A DNA stretch of 38,281 nucleotides from Acidaminococcaceae bacterium (lineage in GTDB: Bacteria > Bacillota > Negativicutes > Acidaminococcales > Acidaminococcaceae), in the NCBI GenBank assembly GCA_017405945.1, contig JAFQZL010000061.1, positions 1 through 38,281 of the forward strand, written 5' to 3'. The notes beneath the pieces are model-generated. The model saw only the letters and a program-made list of their open reading frames with translations, did no database searches and was not told the DNA's origin. Each line of letters opens with the position of its first letter. Position 1 is the first letter of the stretch. This document shows positions 1 through 6,665 of this stretch, in pieces. The position numbers were made by a program, and so were the translations under genes.

Positions 1-609
1 CGCAATCTGCAGGATCCGTTCCTGATGGGAGATAATCAGAATGGAACGGGTATTGGCCGTGCGCATCCGTTCAAACACACTAATCAGATTCTGAAAGCTC
101 CACAGGTCGATGCCCGCTTCCGGCTCGTCGAAAATAGCCAGCTGGGTTCCCCGGGCCAGCACGGTAGCGATTTCTATCCGCTTTAACTCTCCGCCGGAAA
201 GGGAGGCGTTCACTTCCCGGTTGATATAATCCCGGGCGCACAGTCCCACTTCCGATAAAAACTCACAGCAGGCGCTGACAGTCAGTTGTTTGCCTGCCGC
301 AATGCGCAGCAGATCCAGTACCGTGATTCCCTTGAACCGGGCGGGCTGCTGGAACGCAAAGCTGATACCCAGGTTGGCACGTTCCGTAATGCTTTTGCCT
401 GTAATGTCCTCACCATTAAATATAATCCTGCCTTCTGTCGGCGTTTCAATGCCGGCGATGAGCTTTGCCATGGTGGACTTGCCACCGCCATTGGGACCTG
501 TCACGACAACAAACTTCCCGTCGTCAATGCTCAGATCCAGATGCCGGATGATCTCTTTCTCTTTACTGTCATCCTGCACGTTAAAACTGATGTCTTTTAA
601 CTCAAGCAT
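1..609 (-). CDS. sufC: SufC-type Fe-S cluster assembly ATPase, partial (C-terminus outside window)
   Basis: Cytoplasmic ABC-type ATPase of the SUF iron-sulfur assembly machinery, which drives a SufB-type scaffold. The first 203 residues are visible; the rest lies left of base 1. Seen in the translation: Walker A GPNGGGKST (38-46), a Q-loop FAFQQP (84-89), the ABC signature LSGGELKRIEIA (137-148), Walker B with AIFDEPEAGIDLW (158-170) and the H-loop SH (194-195). The form DEPEAGIDLW and the lack of membrane domains point to the minimal SufBC-like type found in anaerobes rather than to an importer ATPase; this is family knowledge from memory. The ATG at 607-609 is preceded by GGAGAGGA. A SufB partner would be expected next on the minus strand, outside the window. 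The TSCPD gene lies 74 bases upstream on the same strand. Confidence 0.85.
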   Translation of the reverse strand, partial: MLELKDISFNVQDDSKEKEIIRHLDLSIDDGKFVVVTGPNGGGKSTMAKLIAGIETPTEGRIIFNGEDITGKSITERANLGISFAFQQPARFKGITVLDLLRIAAGKQLTVSACCEFLSEVGLCARDYINREVNASLSGGELKRIEIATVLARGTQLAIFDEPEAGIDLWSFQNLISVFERMRTANTRSILIISHQERILQIA

Positions 610-683
610 GATTCCTCTCCAAATTTACTATCTGTTCTTTACTGAAACCAAGAATTGTTCTTTCTGTTTATGCAGAACTCAAT

Positions 684-944
684 TTATACGTCAGCCTGTA
701 ACACCGATTCTATTGCGATTGCCAGCTGGTCGCCACAGGAAGTGCCCCGTCCTGCGCAGTCGTTGCCCCGCAGCACCGCTGCGATGGTCTTCGCGTCAGC
801 GCCTTCCACCAGTTTTCCGATGGCCAGCAGATTTCCCGGGCAGCCGCCTGTAAATTTTACATTGTGAAGTTTACCCGCTTCGTCTAATGCGAAGGTAATT
901 TTACGGGAGCAGACTCCCTGGGGTGTATACGAATAGTTTTTCAT
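684..944 (-). CDS. TSCPD domain-containing protein
   Basis: Small 86-residue protein of the TSCPD family (TIGR03905-like), a domain also found at the C-terminus of B12-dependent ribonucleotide reductases. The stand-alone form has no firmly known function. Visible family features are the N-terminal YTPQGVCSRKI segment with Cys12, the GGCPGNLLAIGKLVEG stretch (33-48) and the C-terminal GRGTSCGDQLAIAI with a conserved Cys. These cysteines suggest metal or Fe-S binding, but that is inference. The ATG at 942-944 follows AGAGGAGT, a good ribosome site. The SufC-type gene follows 74 bases downstream on the same strand without a recognisable terminator between them, so co-transcription with Fe-S assembly is plausible. 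Confidence 0.8.
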   Translation of the reverse strand: MKNYSYTPQGVCSRKITFALDEAGKLHNVKFTGGCPGNLLAIGKLVEGADAKTIAAVLRGNDCAGRGTSCGDQLAIAIESVLQADV

Positions 945-997
945 TAGCGGACTCCTCTTTTCACTTTTCCATTAATTATCTCTGAAGTATTTTTTAT

Positions 998-1006
998 ATT
1001 ATATCA
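998..1006 (-). promoter_or_regulatory. Extended -10 promoter for the TSCPD gene
   Basis: Reading the minus strand, TGATATAAT is a perfect TATAAT (998-1003) with the extended-10 TG one base upstream. It lies about 55 bases before the ATG. The -35 at 17 bases is poor, as in other promoters here. Confidence 0.5.
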
Positions 1007-1239
1007 TGAACCGAAAAATACGGTTAGCAAATCCGTCCATTCAAATTCATTATAATAACATATACCAAATTACTAGGAATTACAATATCCTTTTCCCCTG
1101 TTATTTAAAACTTTCTGTGAACATTTAAAAGAATTCAGATTGATTTCGGTTTCCTTACAATCTAAATAACAAATCTTTGCTTTACACGGTTTATGCCATT
1201 TCCAAAAAAAATAAAAACGGTATAGCTATTTTTGCAATA

Positions 1240-1250
1240 TGTGGTAAAAT
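1240..1250 (+). promoter_or_regulatory. Extended -10 promoter for uppP (TGTGGTAAAAT)
   Basis: TGTG, one base, TAAAAT (hexamer 1245-1250), about 36 bases before the uppP start. The same core recurs in front of several other genes in the window. No good -35 is present. Confidence 0.5.
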
Positions 1251-1285
1251 AGGAAAGTATTAAATTGCGTAAGGAGAAATTAATC

Positions 1286-2116
1286 TTGCTTGAAATATTG
1301 AAAGCCGTGCTGTTCGGCATCATCGAGGGCGTAACTGAATGGCTGCCCATATCCTCTACCGGCCATATGATCTTATTGGACGAATTCATCCACCTGGGCG
1401 TCAGCGCCGAGTTTTATAAACTCTTTGAAGTGGTTATCCAGCTGGGCGCGATCCTGGCCGTTATCCTGTTGTACTTTGAAAAGATCTGGCCACTGAAACG
1501 CAAAGACGGTTCCCTTACCCTGGACCTGCCTACCCTGGATCTCTGGGGGAAGATTATCGCCGCCTGTCTGCCGGCTGCTGTCATCGGCATCCTGTTCAAT
1601 GACTGGATGGAAGAACATTTCTTTACCCCGGAAGTGGTGGCCATTACCCTGATTCTCTATGGCTTATTGTTTATCCTTATCGAATCCCGCAACATCGGTT
1701 CCGGAAAAGTGAAACGTGTCGAGGATATTTCATATAAGAAAGCCATCCAGGTAGGCATCTTCCAGCTGCTGTCCCTGGTTCCCGGCACATCCCGTTCCGG
1801 TTCCACCATCATCGGCGGCTTGCTCATCGGACTGGAGCGCAGCGTAGCGGCGGAATTTACTTTTTACCTGGCTATCCCTGTCATGATCGGCGCTTCCCTG
1901 CTGAAACTGATCAAATACATCCTACGGGTTGGCTTTGTATTCAACGGCAGCGAACTGCTGATCCTTGCAGTGGGATGCACTGTTGCATTTATCGTCAGCA
2001 TCATCGTAATCCGGTTCCTGATGAGCTACATCAAAAAACACAACTTTATCGTGTTCGGTTACTATCGCATCATTTTAGGTATTCTGGTGCTGGGATATTT
2101 TTGGTTTTTAAAATAA
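1286..2116 (+). CDS. uppP: Undecaprenyl-diphosphatase UppP (BacA family)
   Basis: Integral membrane phosphatase that converts undecaprenyl diphosphate to undecaprenyl phosphate, recycling the lipid carrier for peptidoglycan and other envelope polymers; it also confers bacitracin tolerance. The family motifs are intact: EGVTEWLPISSTGH (residues 14-27) and PGTSRSG (166-172), which together form the active site. The rest is hydrophobic helices, and the 276-residue length is normal for the family. The start chosen is TTG at 1286, nine bases after a clean AAGGAG (1271-1276). A TTG at 1265 would give a seven-residue extension with no ribosome site. The gene is monocistronic, and its downstream side is a fold-back repeat shared with the convergent phosphoesterase gene. 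Confidence 0.95.
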   Translation: MLEILKAVLFGIIEGVTEWLPISSTGHMILLDEFIHLGVSAEFYKLFEVVIQLGAILAVILLYFEKIWPLKRKDGSLTLDLPTLDLWGKIIAACLPAAVIGILFNDWMEEHFFTPEVVAITLILYGLLFILIESRNIGSGKVKRVEDISYKKAIQVGIFQLLSLVPGTSRSGSTIIGGLLIGLERSVAAEFTFYLAIPVMIGASLLKLIKYILRVGFVFNGSELLILAVGCTVAFIVSIIVIRFLMSYIKKHNFIVFGYYRIILGILVLGYFWFLK

Positions 2117-2146
2117 CCTCATTATAAAGATTTCTTAAAAGTAAAT

Positions 2147-2402
2147 ACAGCGGCGGTAACGTATTCGCAAAACCGTCTGTGTTTGCAGTTTCATGGACTC
2201 ATTCGCCTGTGGCTCGAAACTCGAAGTCGCGTTGTGGAGCAACCCGCCTCCCACTTCCTCACTGCGCACGCTCAGCAAGCTTCGCGTTGCTCGGTGTCGT
2301 CAGACTGGGACCCTTCCGGGTTGCTCGCACAACACTCAACAAAATGTCTCATGAAACTACGCAAACGCATCCGATGTTTTGCAAATACGTTACCGCCGCT
2401 GT
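2147..2402. repeat. Long imperfect fold-back palindrome (MITE-like or large structured repeat)
   Basis: The outer 27 bases (2147-2173, beginning ACAGCGGCGGTAAC) recur as the reverse complement at 2376-2402 with a single mismatch. Inside them, AGTTTCATG (2187-2195) pairs with CATGAAACT (2350-2358), and the segment at 2231-2246 pairs with 2317-2333 with one indel. The centre around AAGCTT is roughly self-complementary. The whole 256 bases can therefore fold into one long interrupted hairpin. It fills the gap between the convergent uppP and 5'-nucleotidase genes. Small ORFs inside it look like by-products. No clear target-site duplication was seen, and no second copy occurs in this window. It could be a miniature inverted-repeat element or a genome-specific structured repeat. 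Confidence 0.75.
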
Positions 2403-2454
2403 TATTTTATTAAAGAAAACACTGAAGAAATGAGTTAATAATAATACACTCAGC

Positions 2455-3924
2455 TTACTCTTCTATCACCAGCCGTTGTTCTTCCGGCGCCGTCAGGTGC
2501 GGATGGGATGAAAAATACTCTTCCAAAAGACCCAGGCTCCGCGTGGCGACAACCTTCGGCATGCCGTTCCGGGTAATCTCCGATTCGGAAATATCGAGCC
2601 CGGTCTGCAGGTTCTTAAAATGGAACTGGTGCATGCCTATCCGAAGCGTTTCCCCGTCGCCTATCTCGCGGCCGTGCATGGTCAGGCTGGTGACTTTTTT
2701 CTGTGTTTTATTATAGACGACACGCAGGCCTTCTGAAAACTGGTAAAACTCGGTATGGGCATTCGGGTCAAAGGCTTCGTCCCGCAGCATGTACTCCATC
2801 ATATGGCGGAACTGCCGGCCTGTCACTACATACCGGTACACTTCTTCGTCAAAAGGCTCCATTTCCTGTAAATCTTTCAAGGTCATGACCGGACCCAGGA
2901 ATTGACTGCGAAGACTGCCGGAGGCATGCAGCATGATATCAAGTCCCAGGGAATCCTTAAAAGCATCGGCAAAGATTTTTCCCACCGGGGTCTCGCGGTT
3001 ACGGACAGGATGGGTATACCGTTCCGGGAAGCGGGTCAGGATCCGGTTATATTTTGTTTCCGTTACATGTTTGTATTTCCCAATAATGTTTTTAAGCACC
3101 TCATCTTCCGGACAATACTCCGGCGTGATGGGAATCAACTGCCAGGTGTAACTGTCGATGCTGTTCAGGTCGGTATCCACCATTATATCGAAACGTCCTA
3201 TCTGATCCGTGCCGGAGGCTGCCTGCACGATAGGTATGCCGTTCACTTCCACCGGTTTTTCCAGCAGGGTGTGGCTGTGCCCTCCTATAATCAGGTCCAC
3301 ACCCCAGTGCGGATCCAATAAAGCTGCCAGCTGCTCGTCCGCTTCGATGCCGATATGGGTCAGCAGCACCGTGAAATCAATGTCCTCTGTCCGGTAAGCG
3401 TCGCAGATGCGCCCTACTTCCGCCGCGGCTTCCCGAATATCCACCAGAGTGCCGATAAGTTCTTCCAGTTTGGTCTTCTGCAGCACTTCTTCTGTCAGGA
3501 TACCAATAAACAACACCTTCATACCGCCGGTCTCCAGGATGCGGTGGGAACGAAACAGGCGCCTGCCGTTGTGCTTCAGGTACATATTCGCGTTGATGAT
3601 GGGAAAGTTGGCGCATTTTTCCAGAAACAGAAGATGGGCCAGCCCGTAATCCACTTCGTGGTTGCCGACGGTAACCACATCCGGGGCCAGCAGATTCATA
3701 ATCTCAATGGTTGAAACGCCCTTGAATTCCGAATCAATAAGGGATCCCTGGAACATATCCCCGGCTATGGCATAGATTACATTCTCTTCTTCCCGACGCA
3801 CCTTGTTGACATAACCGGAGAGCATTGACACACCGCCCACCAGTTTATCGTCCACGTTTTCTACCAGAAAATCGCCGTGCAGATCGTTTGAATGCAACAA
3901 AGTAAGTTTTTTCAAATGTTTCAT
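2455..3924 (-). CDS. Bifunctional metallophosphatase/5'-nucleotidase, UshA-type, without signal peptide
   Basis: Two-domain phosphohydrolase of the 5'-nucleotidase/2',3'-cyclic phosphodiesterase family. The N-terminal calcineurin-type domain shows the complete two-metal site: D14-x-H16 in HSNDLHGD, D56 in GDMFQGS, N88-H89-E90 in GNHEVDYG, H190 in THIGIEAD, and H216/H218 in IIGGHSHT. The C-terminal nucleotidase substrate domain starts near residue 300 and includes FADAFKDSLGLDIM. At 489 residues it is near family length. There is no signal peptide, since the protein starts directly with strand 1, so it is predicted cytoplasmic, unlike periplasmic UshA. The start is preceded by AAAGGGAC. It lies 21 bases downstream of a second metallophosphoesterase gene, forming a likely operon. 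The precise substrate cannot be read from the sequence. Confidence 0.88.
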   Translation of the reverse strand: MKHLKKLTLLHSNDLHGDFLVENVDDKLVGGVSMLSGYVNKVRREEENVIYAIAGDMFQGSLIDSEFKGVSTIEIMNLLAPDVVTVGNHEVDYGLAHLLFLEKCANFPIINANMYLKHNGRRLFRSHRILETGGMKVLFIGILTEEVLQKTKLEELIGTLVDIREAAAEVGRICDAYRTEDIDFTVLLTHIGIEADEQLAALLDPHWGVDLIIGGHSHTLLEKPVEVNGIPIVQAASGTDQIGRFDIMVDTDLNSIDSYTWQLIPITPEYCPEDEVLKNIIGKYKHVTETKYNRILTRFPERYTHPVRNRETPVGKIFADAFKDSLGLDIMLHASGSLRSQFLGPVMTLKDLQEMEPFDEEVYRYVVTGRQFRHMMEYMLRDEAFDPNAHTEFYQFSEGLRVVYNKTQKKVTSLTMHGREIGDGETLRIGMHQFHFKNLQTGLDISESEITRNGMPKVVATRSLGLLEEYFSSHPHLTAPEEQRLVIEE

Positions 3925-3945
3925 CGTGTCCCTTTCTGTCTTTCT

Positions 3946-4656
3946 CTAAGCCTGCCAGACATATTTTGTAATCACATCGATGCAGGACAGGCGCCCGCCT
4001 TCCATATAGGACCCCGTATCGCAAAGAATAATATGGTTATCCCGGATGACAGGGTACATGTCCCAGGTGATGCCTTTAAACATATATTGCAGATTCTGGA
4101 TCGGTGAATGCCCCACCACGATGGTCTCTTTGCCGTGGTAACCGGTATAGAATTTTTCCCGGATCCAGATCAGATCCTTTTCCTCCTGCTGTTCCAGAGG
4201 CACGTCCGGATCTACGCCGGCATGACAGAAATAATAATCGCCGGCGCGGTAGTATAAGGGCAGGTTCCGGGCATAGTCCAGCCGGTTCTGCAGGGCTTTG
4301 GCACCCAGTTCCTGTAACTGGGGAAGCGTCTTGTCCCCGCCATAAGCGAGCCACTGGCTGGTGCGGTTCAGCAGACGGACGTCAAGTTCATCTTTTGCTT
4401 TTGCCAGCGCATCGAAATAATCCAGCATCTCCCTCTCGTGGTTGCCCATCAGATAGATAACGGATTCCGGATGCTGTTTCTGCAGATGCATCACATAATC
4501 GAAGCACTGCAGTGATTCCGGTCCCCTGTCGATCAGGTCTCCCAGAAAAACCAGGATGTCCTGCGCCGGATCGAATTTGATGCGACGCATCAGTTTTTTT
4601 AATTTTTCATACTGGCCGTGCACATCTCCCACGGCCATGACGCGGCTGCCAATCAT
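3946..4656 (-). CDS. Metallophosphoesterase, bacterial PPP-type serine/threonine phosphatase or ApaH/PrpE-like
   Basis: Single-domain 236-residue calcineurin-type phosphatase. All PPP-family signatures are visible: GDVHG (residues 10-14), GDLIDRGPES (39-48), GNHE (71-74), FCHAGVD and VVGHSP. These match bacterial PrpA/PrpE proteins and diadenosine-tetraphosphatases, which remove phosphate from phosphoproteins or cleave Ap4A. The sequence alone does not separate these activities. The start chosen is ATG 4656, five bases after AGAGG; it begins two residues before the first beta strand. An upstream in-frame ATG at 4722 would add 22 residues through a leader hairpin and has no ribosome site. It is followed 21 bases later by the UshA-type gene. 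Upstream are a candidate promoter, an inverted repeat and a hairpin. Confidence 0.85.
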   Translation of the reverse strand: MIGSRVMAVGDVHGQYEKLKKLMRRIKFDPAQDILVFLGDLIDRGPESLQCFDYVMHLQKQHPESVIYLMGNHEREMLDYFDALAKAKDELDVRLLNRTSQWLAYGGDKTLPQLQELGAKALQNRLDYARNLPLYYRAGDYYFCHAGVDPDVPLEQQEEKDLIWIREKFYTGYHGKETIVVGHSPIQNLQYMFKGITWDMYPVIRDNHIILCDTGSYMEGGRLSCIDVITKYVWQA

Positions 4657-4693
4657 AGTAACCTCTTCTGTGTAGACTGTTGCGGAAAAACCG

Positions 4694-4711
4694 GCCTGCT
4701 TTATTGCAGGC
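4694..4711 (-). promoter_or_regulatory. Leader hairpin upstream of the metallophosphoesterase gene
   Basis: On the minus strand GCCTGC, a six-base loop and GCAGGC are followed by CGGTTTTT, about 40 bases before the ATG. The short GC-rich stem with a T run resembles a weak terminator or attenuator. Only six pairs, so tentative. Confidence 0.3.
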
Positions 4712-4755
4712 ATGCAGTACATTCCGCCGGTGTTTTTCTGTAGTGTTTCTGATAC

Positions 4756-4792
4756 AATAATATCAAGATATTATTAAATACATTTTAACACA
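4756..4792 (-). promoter_or_regulatory. Promoter with adjacent inverted repeat for the phosphoesterase pair
   Basis: TGTGTTAAAAT on the minus strand (4782-4792) is a TGTG-type extended -10. Just downstream, AATAATATC and GATATTATT (4756-4764 and 4767-4775) form a perfect 9+9 inverted repeat with a two-base centre. It covers the expected start of transcription, a typical place for a repressor operator. Confidence 0.4.
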
Positions 4793-4937
4793 TATTTTAC
4801 CCGATTTATATTTTTTTATAAATTGTCATAGTTTTGTCAAAAACAACGACTATACTATTTGCAGGATAAAAAGACTGCTGTTTTTTAATATTTGCAACAC
4901 TATATGTAATCGTGAAGATAAGACGGAGGTAACGCCC

Positions 4938-5858
4938 ATGAAAAACTGGAAACAAACTGCAACCGGACTTCTGGCTGTTTCCATCCTGGCAGCTGGTCTT
5001 GCGTGCCCCCTCCCTGCCGGGGCGGCAGCTGTAAATCAAAAACAAACAGTAACTGCGGAATATAAAGAAGGCACTGTAGTACCTGCTTCCCGGACAGAAG
5101 CCCTGCGTCTGGCCGCCAAAGAAAAAGCATTGTCACAGTATTACATCACCAGCGGCAGAAAACTGGAAAAAGCTGTCGCCATGCTGGAAGGCCTATCTCC
5201 GCAAAAGACCGGCCTGGATGCAGCGAAATCCTATTTTTACCGCATGGACAAAAGCCTGTCAGGAAATTATTTCCAGCATGTAAAGGCCTTTACGCGGGAT
5301 ATGGAAACCCTGGTCGGTGAATTCTTTATCGCCAAGGATAACAGCTGCGTGTTCCGGCGTTTCCCGGAGAACGGGAATTTCGAGCTGCTGGAAGGTTCTA
5401 CGGAAAAACTGTTGAAAAAGGTTGAAGTATACCGCGCCGGTGGAATCATTCCGTTAAACGGAAACGGGAAGGTCCTGGTTCGGGTGCCCGGCAACCTGCC
5501 CTACGATCTGACCCTGACCAGCCTTACGGAAAACGTTGCAACAATCAAAGAGGATAACGGTCAGCTGACCATTTCCGGCAACGCCCGCGGCTATGCGGAT
5601 ATTCTGGCGGAAGTGGAAATCGGCGGCTATGTAAAGGCGGAAAAACTACGGTTTGCCGTCATGGACAGCCGGGATATTGCAGCTTATGAAGCCCGGCAAG
5701 TCTATGTTCCTGTTTATGTCGGCTGGGACTGGGGCTGGGGATGGGGTTGGGATCGCCCGCATCATCATCACAGACCACACCATCATCCCGGACCACATCA
5801 CGGCGGCGGACCCAGGCCCGGTGGACACGCTGGCGGTCATCACGGACCACGCAGGTAA
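4938..5858 (+). CDS. Secreted protein with Trp/Gly-rich then His-rich C-terminal tail, function unknown
   Basis: 306 residues. The N-terminus is a clear Sec signal peptide: a basic start MKNWK, a hydrophobic core and a likely cut after PAGAAA near residue 30. The body (about 31-255) has no family I recognise; it mixes helical stretches with a short beta-type region. The tail from about residue 258 is low complexity: alternating Trp-Gly (GWGWGWD), then blocks of two to four histidines separated by Pro, Gly and Arg, with twelve histidines in about 35 residues. Such tails often bind Zn, Ni or Cu, or act at surfaces, but this is inference. GGAGG precedes the ATG by nine bases. A strong terminator follows at 5885, so the gene is probably monocistronic. 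It is exported to the periplasm or envelope. Its neighbours do not clarify its role. Confidence 0.7.
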   Translation: MKNWKQTATGLLAVSILAAGLACPLPAGAAAVNQKQTVTAEYKEGTVVPASRTEALRLAAKEKALSQYYITSGRKLEKAVAMLEGLSPQKTGLDAAKSYFYRMDKSLSGNYFQHVKAFTRDMETLVGEFFIAKDNSCVFRRFPENGNFELLEGSTEKLLKKVEVYRAGGIIPLNGNGKVLVRVPGNLPYDLTLTSLTENVATIKEDNGQLTISGNARGYADILAEVEIGGYVKAEKLRFAVMDSRDIAAYEARQVYVPVYVGWDWGWGWGWDRPHHHHRPHHHPGPHHGGGPRPGGHAGGHHGPRR

Positions 5859-5884
5859 CAACAATAAATTAAACGGACCTTACT

Positions 5885-5926
5885 GTAAGGAATCACCCCG
5901 ACCGGTGGTTCCTTACCTGTTTTATA
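5885..5926 (+). terminator. Intrinsic terminator after the His-rich protein gene
   Basis: A 13-base stem (5885-5897 with 5904-5916, one G-T pair) and a six-base loop are followed by CTGTTTTATAAAA. Confidence 0.8.
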
Positions 5927-5978
5927 AAACATTTTATATTATGTAATATATTTTAACTCTTCTGCAGAGAGCCGGTTT

Positions 5979-5989
5979 TGTGTTATAAT
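5979..5989 (+). promoter_or_regulatory. Extended -10 promoter (TGTGTTATAAT) for the C_GCAxxG_C_C gene
   Basis: TGTG, one base, then perfect TATAAT at 5984-5989, about 70 bases before the ATG at 6060. No strong -35 is present. Confidence 0.6.
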
Positions 5990-6059
5990 AAATTTGAGAA
6001 CCAGACCAGAAAAAATATTAAATACAGACTTTAAGTATTATTTCTGAGGAGGCATCATC

Positions 6060-6572
6060 ATGGAAGAAAAGAAAATCTACACCGAAGAAGAAATCGAACA
6101 ACTGGCTGAAAAGGCGTCCCAGAATGCCATGGAACACTTCAAACACGGACTGAACTGTGGCGAATGCGTGCTGCAGGGGTTCCTGGACCTGGGTATCAGT
6201 GAATATCCGCCTGAAATCATTGCACTGGTTTCCGGTATGGGCGGCGGTATGGGGTTTACCAAACATACCTGCGGCGCAGTAAACGCCGGCATGGTTGTAA
6301 TTGGCAGCAAACAGGGCCGCAAGAACCCTTATGCCAAAGAAACTTTTGAGGAACGGGTTGATGAACTGCATCACGACGAAACCGGCATCTATCCCCGCCA
6401 CGCCGTTTATGTGAAAGATGTTATCAAAGAATACGGCACCATCGAATGCCGGGACCTGTGCTTCCCCTTTGATGAATCCACCAAAGACGGCATGAAAGAA
6501 CGGGCCCGTAACTGCAAGAAGATTATCGGCTTCTGCGCGAAGGAAGCAACGAAAGCTGCATTGAAGAAATAA
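6060..6572 (+). CDS. C_GCAxxG_C_C family redox-type protein
   Basis: 170-residue soluble protein of the C_GCAxxG_C_C family, a group of Cys-rich proteins thought to act in redox chemistry but without a settled activity. The pattern is seen: CGEC (Cys33 and Cys36), then GMGGGMGFTKHTCGAVNAG with Cys71, and a Cys-rich C-terminal part containing ECRDLC, a cysteine in RARNCKK and another in GFCAKE. The N-terminus is a long charged helix. GAGGAGG lies seven bases before the ATG. The gene has its own extended -10 promoter and a strong terminator at 6611. It precedes a CoA-disulfide/persulfide reductase, so a shared thiol or sulfur redox role is a reasonable guess but not proven. Confidence 0.8.
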   Translation: MEEKKIYTEEEIEQLAEKASQNAMEHFKHGLNCGECVLQGFLDLGISEYPPEIIALVSGMGGGMGFTKHTCGAVNAGMVVIGSKQGRKNPYAKETFEERVDELHHDETGIYPRHAVYVKDVIKEYGTIECRDLCFPFDESTKDGMKERARNCKKIIGFCAKEATKAALKK

Positions 6573-6610
6573 TATTATATTATTGATGTAATATTGTTTT
6601 AGCCGCAGAC

Positions 6611-6644
6611 ACCGGTATCAGCCTTGCACTGATACCGGTTTTTG
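6611..6644 (+). terminator. Intrinsic terminator placed just before the reductase gene
   Basis: A perfect 11-pair stem (6611-6621 with 6629-6639), a seven-base loop and a T run. The next gene's AAGGAGGA starts only eight bases later, so there is no room for a promoter between them. Confidence 0.85.
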
Positions 6645-6665
6645 CAAATTTAAGGAGGAAGTGTT

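Larger units (their letters stand above)
945..1285. other. Divergent intergenic region between TSCPD gene and uppP
   Basis: AT-rich 341-base gap with no credible gene. It holds the two divergent promoters listed separately and a leader of about 30 bases before uppP. No hairpin terminator or known RNA motif was seen. Confidence 0.6.

Noticed and set aside
2179..2433. Small open frames (76-84 residues) inside the fold-back repeat
   Set aside because: No ribosome site, odd composition, and they follow the palindrome rather than any protein pattern; most likely by-products of the repeat.
4823..4856. TTGTCA and TATACT boxes before the His-rich protein gene
   Set aside because: The possible spacings are 11 or 22 bases and no extended -10 is present, so no promoter is claimed.
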